Under the pieces are notes generated by a model, which saw only the letters and a program-made list of their open reading frames with translations, made no database searches and was not told the origin of the DNA. Of a stretch of DNA of 64,000 bases, positions 43,516 through 50,381 are shown piece by piece; within the stretch, counting starts at the first letter, position 1; each line of letters opens with the position of its first letter. Where the stretch lies: contig JAAXXS010000001.1 of NCBI GenBank assembly GCA_013334395.1, forward strand, positions 40,723-104,722. Direction: 5' to 3'. This DNA comes from Holophagaceae bacterium. GTDB lineage: Bacteria > Acidobacteriota > Holophagae > Holophagales > Holophagaceae. The translations under genes were made by a program, and so were the position numbers.

Positions 43516-44426
43516 GGGTGGAAGTGATCGAAGCTGAGGTCCGGCAGGGGCCGGAGCGAGCCTCCATCATAGGCCAGCAGCGGCGCTTCCCCGCGGGGCA
43601 GGGCCGAGCCCACGGCCACCAGGGCGATCCCCAGCCGCTGTTCCAGGTCCGCCTGGGCCAGGGAGCTGCCGAAGCAGCGGGCGTAGTCCTCGCCGCCCCG
43701 CAGGGCGTCCTCGTCCAGGCCTTCCACCACCAGGACGCTGAGCCCCGAGGCCTCGGCCAGGTTCCGGAGGTCGCGGCTGAGGCCATCGGACAGGTCGAGG
43801 CAGGCGTGCACCTCGGGCAGCGCGGCCAGCTGGAGCCCGAGGCCCAGGCGGGGCCGGGGGGCCAGGTGGGCCGCCAGATCCGGGTCGGGCTGGGCCGGGT
43901 CCCAGCGCTGACCCGCCTGCAGCTTGCGCAGGCCCCGCAGGCTGGCTCCGGGCCGCTGGTCCACATAGAGGCGGTCGCCCACCTGGAGGCCGTCCCGACG
44001 CAGCCACCGGGCCGCGAAGCCGAAGGCCGTGAGGCCCAGGCCCAGGCCGGAAGGACGGCCCACGGTGTCACCGCCCAGGACCTGGACCCCGGCTTCCCGG
44101 CTGGCCTCGGCCAGGCCTTCCAGGAAGGTGTCGAGCCAGGGCTCCGTGAGCTCGGGCCCCAGGGCCAGCGTCAGGGTGTAGCCGAAGGGGCGGGCGCCGG
44201 AGGCGTCCAGGTCCGAGAGGTTCACGGCGAGCAGTTTCCGGGCCAGCAGGTCCGCGGGATGCCAGTCAAGCCGGAAGTGCTGATCGGACTCCATGAGATC
44301 CGTGGTGACCAGCAGCGTCTGCCCTGGCGGGGTCGGGGGCAGGGCGCCGCAGTCGTCCAGGAGGTTGCCGCCGCCGGGCAGCCTGGTCCTGATCCGGGCC
44401 AGGATTCCGGTTTCCTGCAGGCTCAT
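43512..44426 (-). CDS. thiL: Thiamine-monophosphate kinase
   Basis: This protein of about 304 residues phosphorylates thiamine monophosphate to the active diphosphate. AIR-synthase-like motifs visible are NLLDDCGALPP, VTTDLMESDQHF, LAVNLSDLDASGARP, VLGGDTVGRPSG and CLDLSDGLSRDL, then GEDYARCF. ATG 44426 (MSLQETGIL) has GGAGG 8 bp upstream and is preferred over the track start at 44459. It leads the thiL-DUF2062-ybaB-recR group. Confidence 0.92.
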   Translation of the reverse strand: MSLQETGILARIRTRLPGGGNLLDDCGALPPTPPGQTLLVTTDLMESDQHFRLDWHPADLLARKLLAVNLSDLDASGARPFGYTLTLALGPELTEPWLDTFLEGLAEASREAGVQVLGGDTVGRPSGLGLGLTAFGFAARWLRRDGLQVGDRLYVDQRPGASLRGLRKLQAGQRWDPAQPDPDLAAHLAPRPRLGLGLQLAALPEVHACLDLSDGLSRDLRNLAEASGLSVLVVEGLDEDALRGGEDYARCFGSSLAQADLEQRLGIALVAVGSALPRGEAPLLAYDGGSLRPLPDLSFDHFHP

Positions 44427-44560
44427 GGGCGGACCTCCGTCACAACTCCAGTCTCCCACGGCCGGGGAGGCGAGGCGATGCTTGGTCCGGATGGGGGGGC
44501 GATGCTAGCTTAGAGAATCCGCCCGAAGCAGGGCCCCCCATGCATCTCTAGGAGACCATC

Positions 44561-44815
44561 ATGGCCATCACCAAAGTCTGGATCGAAGAAGGCTGCATCG
44601 TGTGCAACGCCTGCGAGGCCGAGTGCCCCGACGTGTTCCACGTCACCGACAGCAGCTGCAATGTCAACGGCGCCGTGCGCGAGGACGGCGTGGACTCCGA
44701 GAACCGCGACGAGATGAGCCCCCTGTCCGGCAGCAATGGCACGGACCTCGAGGCCGCCATCGAGGCCGCCGCCGCCAGCTGCCCCGTGGAAGTCATCAAG
44801 TTCGACAAGGCCTAA
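44561..44815 (+). CDS. [4Fe-4S] ferredoxin
   Basis: The 84-residue protein has EEGCIVCNACEAECPDVF near the N-terminus and a C-terminal SCPVEVIKF. It has C-x2-C-x2-C-x3-CP plus the distal CP, so at least one [4Fe-4S] cluster is formed; there is no second full motif. The middle is acidic (DGVDSENRDEMSPLSG). It is a small electron carrier, possibly abundant, as it is monocistronic with its own terminator. Confidence 0.92.
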   Translation: MAITKVWIEEGCIVCNACEAECPDVFHVTDSSCNVNGAVREDGVDSENRDEMSPLSGSNGTDLEAAIEAAAASCPVEVIKFDKA

Positions 44816-44837
44816 GCCACTTAGACCTGCCCGCATA

Positions 44838-44867
44838 AGAACGGGGCGCCGCAGGGCGCCCCGTTCT
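44838..44867. terminator. Hairpin terminator after the 4Fe-4S ferredoxin gene
   Basis: A perfect 13-bp stem (AGAACGGGGCGCC / GGCGCCCCGTTCT) with GCAG loop, followed by tgtgtctt. It lies between the convergent ferredoxin and cheX genes and resembles the post-pilQ terminator in having an AAGAACGG...CCGTTCT base. Confidence 0.85.
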
Positions 44868-44889
44868 GTGTCTTGATGTCGGCTGCGCC

Positions 44890-45351
44890 CTAGGTCTTCA
44901 GCCCCACGTTCACCTCGAACTCGCCGAACTTGGTGGTGAACGGGATGGCGATGCAGGGGATGTTGCCGGTGCGGCTGATGCGGTAGCCCTCGCCGACCAC
45001 CACCGTGGGGACAGAAATGGAGAGGCTGTAGCCGTCCTGGATGAGCAGGCGGCGGGCGTCGCCCACCACGATGTTGCCGATCTCGCCGATGGCGTCCTCC
45101 ACGCTCTGGTTCAGCTCCGTGATCTCTTCCATGAGCATGTTGCCGGCGATGCGGCAGGCCAGGCCCACAGGGAAGCTCAGGATGATGGAGCCGGAGGTGT
45201 CGCCGGTGATGCCGATGATGGCTGACAGGTCGAAGGTGGTGATCAGATCCTCCTTCACTGCCAGACCGGACCGCTCGGCCTCAATGCCCGCCATCATCTC
45301 CAGGCTGCGGAGGGTGGCGTCGATGAAGGGATTGATGAAGGCGACGTTCAT
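44890..45351 (-). CDS. cheX: CheX-type CheY-P phosphatase family protein
   Basis: The 153-residue protein has the CheX/CheC fold: NVAFINPFIDATLRSLEMMAGI, IIGITGDTSGSIILSFP, and the phosphatase ExxN motif in EDAIGEIGNIVVGDARRLL. CheX dephosphorylates CheY in chemotaxis or related (for example pilus-based) systems. It is an orphan here with no che genes around. It is divergent from the YqeY gene over a 119-bp gap. Confidence 0.88.
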   Translation of the reverse strand: MNVAFINPFIDATLRSLEMMAGIEAERSGLAVKEDLITTFDLSAIIGITGDTSGSIILSFPVGLACRIAGNMLMEEITELNQSVEDAIGEIGNIVVGDARRLLIQDGYSLSISVPTVVVGEGYRISRTGNIPCIAIPFTTKFGEFEVNVGLKT

Positions 45352-45470
45352 GGGGGCCCCGGGCAGTTTGGTTCGAACCTGTTTCGGTCGGCAGCTTCCG
45401 GATCTTGATTTTTAGCATTGAGGAAGCACGACTTACAGGTCACCATGAAGGGTTCTGATCGGAGAATTCC

Positions 45471-45920
45471 ATGCTCAATCGTCTGCAGTCTGAACTTAAG
45501 ACCTCCATGCTGGCCCGGGACGCGGCCCGGACCCAGGTGCTGCGCATGGCCCTGGCCGCCTACAAGAACGAGGCCGTGGCCAAGGGGCTGGGACCTCAGG
45601 GGACGCTGACGGAGGCGGACGGCCTGGCGGTGATCAAGCGCCTGGTCAAGTCCCGGGAGGACAGCGTCGCCCAGTTCGAGAAGGTGGGCCAGACCGAGCG
45701 GGCCGACCAGGAGCGGGCGGAGCTCGAGTTCCTGAAGCCCTACCTGCCCGCCATGCTGGAGGGCGCGGAACTCGAGGCCGCCGTGAAGGCCGCCATCGCC
45801 CAGACCGGAGCCGCCACGAAGAAGGACCTGGGCCTGGTGATGAAGGCCCTCCAGGCGGCCCACGGCGGCGCCTACGACGGCAAGCTCGCGAGCGGGCTGG
45901 TGCAGAGCCTGCTCGGCTGA
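45471..45920 (+). CDS. GatB/YqeY domain protein
   Basis: The 149-residue protein matches YqeY: LNRLQSELKTSMLARDAARTQVLRMALAAYKNEAV, GLAVIKRLVKSREDSVAQFEKVGQTERADQERAELEFLKPYLP and GLVMKALQAAHGGAYDGKLASGLV. This helical domain resembles the GatB tail that binds tRNA; its own role is unclear. GGAG precedes ATG 45471. It lies 54 bp upstream of proS. Confidence 0.92.
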   Translation: MLNRLQSELKTSMLARDAARTQVLRMALAAYKNEAVAKGLGPQGTLTEADGLAVIKRLVKSREDSVAQFEKVGQTERADQERAELEFLKPYLPAMLEGAELEAAVKAAIAQTGAATKKDLGLVMKALQAAHGGAYDGKLASGLVQSLLG

Positions 45921-45974
45921 TTCCAGCGCGGACGGGGCGGCCTCCTGGGCTAGACTTGAAGGTTCGAGGCCCCC

Positions 45975-47813
45975 ATGAAGCAGTCCAAGCTCCTGATCCA
46001 GACCCTGCGCGAGACGCCGCGCGATGCCGACGTGGTGAGCCAGCAGCTCATGATGCGGGCCGGCATGATCCAGAAGGTGGCCGCCGGCATCTACAGCTAC
46101 CTGCCCCTGGCGTTCCGCAGCATTCGGAAGTTCGAGGAGATCGTCCGCGAGGAGCTGGCCAAGGATGGCTGCCAGGAGCTGCTGATGCCCGCCGTGCTGC
46201 CCGCCGAGCTGTGGCAGGAGAGCGGCCGCTGGAAGTTCTACGGCGACGAGCTGCTGCGCTTTTGTGACCGCAAGGCCAAGGCCGAGCTGGCCGAGCGCCG
46301 CGCGCGGGGCGAGCAGCCGGACGAGCGCGACTTCTTCAACTTCTGCCTGGGCCCCACCCACGAGGAAGTGATCACCGACATCGTCCGCAGGAACGTGCGC
46401 AGCTACAAGCAGCTGCCCATGAACCTGTTCCAGATCCAGACCAAGTTCCGGGACGAGCGGCGACCCCGCTTCGGCCTCATGCGGGGCCGCGAGTTCACCA
46501 TGAAGGACGGCTACTCCTTCCACGTGGATGACGCCTGCGCCGACCGCGAGTACTGGGCCATGTTCAACGCCTACAAGCGCATCTTCGGGCGCCTGGGCGT
46601 GAAGTTCCGGCCCGTCGAGGCCGACAGCGGCGCCATCGGCGGCAGCTTCACCCACGAGTTCCACGTGCTGGCGGGCAGCGGCGAGGACGCCATCCTCAGC
46701 TGCGATGGGTGTGATTACACGTCCAACATCGAGAAGACTGAGGCTCCGAAATTGCCTTGCGGCAATTTCGGAGATAGAAGGGAACTGATACAAGATCACT
46801 TCTGCACACCAGGCGTTGTCGGCCAGGTGGAGCAGGCGGCGGGGATGAAGGATGGCGTGCATGACGGCATGCCGCTCACGCAGACCAGCAAGTTCTTCCT
46901 GTACCGCGCGACCTCTAGTGATGGCGCCACCAAGCTGGTGGGCGCGGTCCTGCGGGGCGACCACGAGGTCAATCCCGTGAAGGTGAAGAACCTCGTTGCG
47001 GCCGCCGAGCTGGAGCTGATGCCCCTGGACGAGGCCGAGGTCTTCACCGGCGCCAAGACCGGCTTCATGGGCCCCGTGGGGCTCAAGGATGTGCAGCTCC
47101 TGGTGGACCGCAGCCTCGAGGGCGCCGTCAACCTCACCTGCGGCGCGAACCGCACCGACTACCACCACTTCGGCCTGGACCCGGCCCGGGACCTGCCGGG
47201 CTGCACCTTCGGCGACCTGCGCGTGGCCGCCGAGGGCGATGTCTGCACCCGCTGCGGCCAGGGTCACTACCAGGCCTTCCGCGGCATCGAGGTGGGCCAG
47301 GTCTTCAAGCTCGGCATCAAGTATTCGAAGGCCATGTCCTGCACCTTCCTCGACGAGCAGGGCAAGGAGAATCCCATGGTCATGGGCTGCTACGGCATCG
47401 GCATCACCCGCACCGTGGCCGCGGCCATCGAGCAGAACTACGACGCTGACGGCATCATCTGGCCCTGGCCCATCGCGCCCTACCAGGTGCAGATCGTCTG
47501 CCTGGACCCCGCCAGTCCCGAGGTGGCGGCGGTCGCCAGCCAGGTGGAGAAGGAGCTGGAAGACGCGGGCTTCGAGGTGCTGCATGACGACCGCGAGGGC
47601 CTCAGCCCCGGCGCCAAGTTCAAGGATGCGGACCTGCTGGGCATTCCCCTGCGCCTGACCGTCGGCGCCCGGGGCCTGAAGGAGGGCATCGTCGAGCTGC
47701 GCGACCGGCGCACCAAGGAGGTCCTCAAGTTCAAGCCCGAGGCCGCCGTGGCAGAAGTCTGCGTGGCCCGGGACCGCCTCCTCCTGGAGCTGGAAACCGC
47801 GGGAGGGCGCTGA
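45975..47813 (+). CDS. proS: Prolyl-tRNA synthetase (bacterial type with editing domain)
   Basis: At 612 residues this is slightly longer than E. coli ProS (572). Class II motifs are visible: motif 1 region AAGIYSYLPLAFRSIRKFEEIVREEL, TxE loop LGPTHEEVIT, motif 2 FRDERRPRFGLMRGREFTMKDGYSFH and motif 3 MGCYGIGITRTVAAAIEQ. The YbaK-like editing domain lies between motifs 2 and 3, followed by the anticodon-binding domain (QIVCLDPASPEVAAVASQVEKEL). At 46744-46773 a 13-bp perfect palindrome with AT-richer flank lies in frame (EAPKLPCGNFGDRR) in the linker before the editing domain. GAGG precedes ATG 45975. Confidence 0.96.
   Translation: MKQSKLLIQTLRETPRDADVVSQQLMMRAGMIQKVAAGIYSYLPLAFRSIRKFEEIVREELAKDGCQELLMPAVLPAELWQESGRWKFYGDELLRFCDRKAKAELAERRARGEQPDERDFFNFCLGPTHEEVITDIVRRNVRSYKQLPMNLFQIQTKFRDERRPRFGLMRGREFTMKDGYSFHVDDACADREYWAMFNAYKRIFGRLGVKFRPVEADSGAIGGSFTHEFHVLAGSGEDAILSCDGCDYTSNIEKTEAPKLPCGNFGDRRELIQDHFCTPGVVGQVEQAAGMKDGVHDGMPLTQTSKFFLYRATSSDGATKLVGAVLRGDHEVNPVKVKNLVAAAELELMPLDEAEVFTGAKTGFMGPVGLKDVQLLVDRSLEGAVNLTCGANRTDYHHFGLDPARDLPGCTFGDLRVAAEGDVCTRCGQGHYQAFRGIEVGQVFKLGIKYSKAMSCTFLDEQGKENPMVMGCYGIGITRTVAAAIEQNYDADGIIWPWPIAPYQVQIVCLDPASPEVAAVASQVEKELEDAGFEVLHDDREGLSPGAKFKDADLLGIPLRLTVGARGLKEGIVELRDRRTKEVLKFKPEAAVAEVCVARDRLLLELETAGGR
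46744..46773. repeat. Perfect 13-bp palindrome inside the proS reading frame
   Basis: CTCCGAAATTGCC and GGCAATTTCGGAG are exact inverted repeats separated by TTGC. The hairpin encodes part of APKLPCGNFGD without breaking the frame. The surrounding roughly 75 bp (to about 46810) are noticeably richer in A/T than the rest of proS. Confidence 0.85.
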
Positions 47814-48286
47814 TGGCCGAGGGCCGGGTTCACCTGACGACCTTCATCGAAGGGATCCTGGTCCATGGCCGGCAGACGCCCTTTGTCCTGCTGGTGCCCT
47901 CGCCCCACAGTCCCCACCGCGGCCTGCTGATGCCCGCCCAGATCCCCTGGTCCCCGGGCTTCCTCCCGACCGCCCTGCTGAACGCCCAGATCGAGGCGGC
48001 CTGGGGCATGCCCTTCCGCTTCGTGGACAGCTCGGTGCTGCCCGTGGTCTTCGACGAGCGCACCAGCCGCCTGCCCACTCCCTGGCTGCTGCGGCTCGAG
48101 GGCCTCGAAGGCCAGCAGCGCCTCTACCTCAGCCACCTGCTCCACACCAAGGCCCCCGAGGACCTGCTGCCGCCGCCCCCGCCGGGCGGCCAGTGGCTCA
48201 GCGAGAAGGGCCTGGAGAACGCCGAGCTGCTGCCGGGCATCCGTCGGCTCTGCCAGGCCGCGCTGGCCGCGACCACCGAAGACTAG
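47813..48286 (+). CDS. Hypothetical protein
   Basis: This 157-residue protein starts at ATG 47813, overlapping the proS stop (TGATG). It has sequence features such as TPFVLLVPSPHSPHRGLLMPAQIPW, LPVVFDERTSRLPTPWLLRLEGLEG and a Pro-rich loop (LLPPPPPGGQW). It looks like a soluble cytoplasmic protein with no known catalytic motif. No family assigned. It is the last gene of the YqeY-proS transcript, before the AT-rich gap. Confidence 0.7.
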   Translation: MAEGRVHLTTFIEGILVHGRQTPFVLLVPSPHSPHRGLLMPAQIPWSPGFLPTALLNAQIEAAWGMPFRFVDSSVLPVVFDERTSRLPTPWLLRLEGLEGQQRLYLSHLLHTKAPEDLLPPPPPGGQWLSEKGLENAELLPGIRRLCQAALAATTED

Positions 48287-48611
48287 CCCTCGCCATCCGA
48301 CTCAGGCCCAGGCTGGGCAGGCCGTCTTCCGGCTGCGTGAATCTGCGACAGCAGTGGCTCGGCCTTTGGCCTTATACCGAGGGAGCCAGGTGCCCTGAGT
48401 GTTGCCTGTTATTTTCCGCTGAGAAGGTGGATTGTCACAGTGTGCCAAAATTGACAATTTCAATTAAAATTTATCAAAAATGACATAAAGATAATTATCA
48501 CAACATTTGCACAAATAAATTTCTAGACGATATTGTCAGCAGGAAGCTCCGGAGGCTAGGCCGAAGGAAGCTCCCCGGGGTGCTGCTCCGGAATTTCCTG
48601 CTGAGGATTTC
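48287..48611 (+). promoter_or_regulatory. AT-rich intergenic region, probable promoter of the surface-protein locus
   Basis: This 325-bp stretch has no gene. The segment about 48440-48540 is exceptionally AT-rich for this genome and contains TTGACA (48451) followed by TAAAAT and TTATCA elements, plus the palindrome GATAATTATC (48490-48499). No -10 could be fixed at 17-bp spacing. From 48541 to the ATG the sequence is GC-rich again with two copies of GGAAGCTCC and short palindromes (CTCCGGAG, CCCCGGGG), perhaps a structured 5' leader. Confidence 0.4.
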
Positions 48612-49595
48612 ATGCGTGCATCCCCCCGAGCCATCCTGCCTGCCGCCAGTGGCGCGGCGCTGCTGGCACTGCTGCTCGGGTGTCCCTCGAAGTCCGGCGG
48701 GAAGGGTGCGGAAGCGGCCCAGGCGATGCCGCCCCAGGTCAACGCGCCAGCGCCGGTGCTGCCTGAGCCGGTCGCACCCGCGCCCGTGGTGCTGGTCGAG
48801 GCCCCGAAGACCCGGACCGCCCGGCCCAGGTCGGCAAAGCCTGTTCCTCCTACCAAGGCCATCGCGCCTGCAATCCCGGCTTCCTCGGCGCACCTGAACG
48901 TGGCCGCTCCCTTGCCTGCCGCGGCCACGCCTGTGCCCCTGCCTGTGCCCCTGCCTGTGGCCGGTGCCGTGCCTGCGCCCGCGACCGCTGCGGCGCCCGT
49001 CCTTCCATCTGCAGCACCGGTCCCTTCAGCCAGGGCCGCCCTTAAAGCCGAGGCCCAGGCCAAGGCCTCCTACCGCCGCTTGGCGGTGTCCTACGGCGCG
49101 CAGATGGGGCTGGTCACGCCCACGAACGGCGGCCTGCGCCTCGCCGCGGGGGGGCCCAGCGTGACGCTGGGTTTCCACGCGACGCTGGACCTGCCGAAGG
49201 GCCTGTGGCTGCGGCCGCGGCTGGACTACACGGTGTTCACCGGCGAGACGCGCAGCAGCACGGCGGCGCCGCTGCCGCAGACGCTGGACACCAAGGTCTC
49301 GAGCCTGGCCCTGGGCGCGGACCTGCTCGTGCCCCTGGGAGCGCACTGGAGCGTGGGCCTCGCGGTGTCCGGAATTCGCTGGTCCGTGGCCAGCACCAAC
49401 ACCGTGACGCCGACGCTGGGCGGGAGCATGACCCTGTCCGGCACCTCGCACTGGACGCGCCTGGGCCTGGGACCCGTCATCACCTTCAAGGTCTCGGACC
49501 ACCTCGAACTCGAGGGCCGAGCGCTGAGCAGCCACTACGGCTACGAGAACCAGCCTGCGGCCATGGCCACCCTCAGCCTCCTCTGGCGCTTCTAG
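48612..49595 (+). CDS. Predicted lipoprotein with Pro/Ala-rich linker and outer-membrane beta-barrel-like domain
   Basis: The 327-residue protein has a signal peptide with lipobox (LLALLLGC). About 110 residues of low-complexity Ala/Pro/Val follow (APAPVVLVEAPK, VPLPVPLPVAGAVPAPA). The C-terminal half (about 150-327) has alternating strands such as LWLRPRLDYTVFTGETR and HLELEGRALSSHYGY and ends LLWRF; a terminal aromatic residue is typical of outer-membrane beta-barrels. It may be a small porin-like or cell-wall-tethered barrel. It is 4 bp upstream of the Ig-like lipoprotein gene and may belong to the export or anchoring of the collagen-like protein. Confidence 0.7.
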   Translation: MRASPRAILPAASGAALLALLLGCPSKSGGKGAEAAQAMPPQVNAPAPVLPEPVAPAPVVLVEAPKTRTARPRSAKPVPPTKAIAPAIPASSAHLNVAAPLPAAATPVPLPVPLPVAGAVPAPATAAAPVLPSAAPVPSARAALKAEAQAKASYRRLAVSYGAQMGLVTPTNGGLRLAAGGPSVTLGFHATLDLPKGLWLRPRLDYTVFTGETRSSTAAPLPQTLDTKVSSLALGADLLVPLGAHWSVGLAVSGIRWSVASTNTVTPTLGGSMTLSGTSHWTRLGLGPVITFKVSDHLELEGRALSSHYGYENQPAAMATLSLLWRF

Positions 49596-49599
49596 GGCG

Positions 49600-50142
49600 A
49601 TGACCATGACCACGTCTCGCTCCCGCAACTCCGCTTGTCTCTTCGCCGCCGCCGGGCTGCTGCTGGCGGCGCTGGCCTGTGGCGGCGGCAGCCGCAGCAC
49701 CGGCGACCAGGTGGCCACCGCCAACCTGGTGCTGGCGATCACGCCGGCTGTGGCCTCCGTGGCGCCGGGCCAGACCCTGCAGTTCTCGGCCAACACGCCC
49801 TGGGGCAGCGGCGTCACCTGGTCCGTGCAGCCGGCCACAGGCGGCAGCATCAACGCCGCGGGCCTGTTCACGGCCTCCAGCACCCCGGGCCAGTGCCTGG
49901 TGCTGGCGATGTGGAACAACGACGTCCGCTACACCGCCAGCGCGACGGTGACGATCCTGCCGCCACCCCCGGCGGCCGTGATCAGTCCGTCCCTGGTGCA
50001 GGCCTCCGGCGTGCAGCAGACCGTGCCGGGCACCGGCATCGCTCACGCCGCCGTGGTGGGCGAGAGCGTCCCCGCGACGAACGCCGTCGGCAGCGTGGAT
50101 CCCAGCGTGAAAGTGCGGCATGGGTTCGAGCCGCCGAAATGA
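49600..50142 (+). CDS. Predicted lipoprotein with Ig-like (BIG2-type) domain
   Basis: The 180-residue protein has a signal peptide and lipobox (LLLAALACGGG). The sequence LAITPAVASVAPGQTLQFSANTPWGSGVTWSVQP, then GGSINAAGLFTASSTPG, is the pattern of bacterial Ig-like domains seen in adhesins. The C-terminus (PPPPAAVISPSLVQASGVQQ...) is Pro-rich and lacks structure clues. It lies between the barrel-type lipoprotein and the giant collagen-like gene on the same strand, about 240 bp before the latter. Confidence 0.72.
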   Translation: MTMTTSRSRNSACLFAAAGLLLAALACGGGSRSTGDQVATANLVLAITPAVASVAPGQTLQFSANTPWGSGVTWSVQPATGGSINAAGLFTASSTPGQCLVLAMWNNDVRYTASATVTILPPPPAAVISPSLVQASGVQQTVPGTGIAHAAVVGESVPATNAVGSVDPSVKVRHGFEPPK

Positions 50143-50172
50143 GCCTCCAGAAACGCAAAGGGAAAACGGATC

Positions 50173-50255
50173 ACCACGAAGACCACGAAGACCACGAAGA
50201 AAAGCACACGAAGAACTGATCCACCGCAAAGACACAAAGGCACGAAGAAAAGCAA
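50173..50255. repeat. Iterated A-rich intergenic repeats (ACCACGAAG and related)
   Basis: Three exact tandem copies of ACCACGAAG (50173-50199) are followed by CACACGAAGAA and then CACCGCAAAGACACAAAGGCACGAAGAAAAG. The composition is purine-rich on the plus strand and unlike the flanking genes. It lies just after the Ig-like lipoprotein stop. No complementary arm was seen within this gap, so only one half of an inverted element may be present. Confidence 0.7.
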
Positions 50256-50310
50256 AGCCAGCAAAACCAGTACGGCAGGACCAGACAGCACCACCACCAG
50301 GCTTTTCCCA

Positions 50311-50337
50311 GCTCGGATTCGCGCAGTGAATCCGAGC
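50311..50337 (+). promoter_or_regulatory. Hairpin in the leader of the giant collagen-like gene
   Basis: GCTCGGATTC and GAATCCGAGC form a perfect 10-bp stem with a GCGCAGT loop, about 45 bp upstream of the collagen-like ATG. It could be a terminator for the upstream pair (no T-tract is seen) or an mRNA leader structure. Confidence 0.4.
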
Positions 50338-50381
50338 AGCACAGCACCACGAGTCACGACCGAATACCCCACAGGTGAACC

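Noticed and set aside
48540-48611. Possible c-di-GMP or other riboswitch in the leader of the lipoprotein gene
   Set aside because: Short palindromes and a GGCCGAAGG patch are present, but the conserved core of the GEMM class or any other class I know could not be matched.
50173-50260. Possible small CRISPR-like array of ACCACGAAG repeats
   Set aside because: The units are contiguous 9-mers without unique spacers of constant length, and no cas genes are present.
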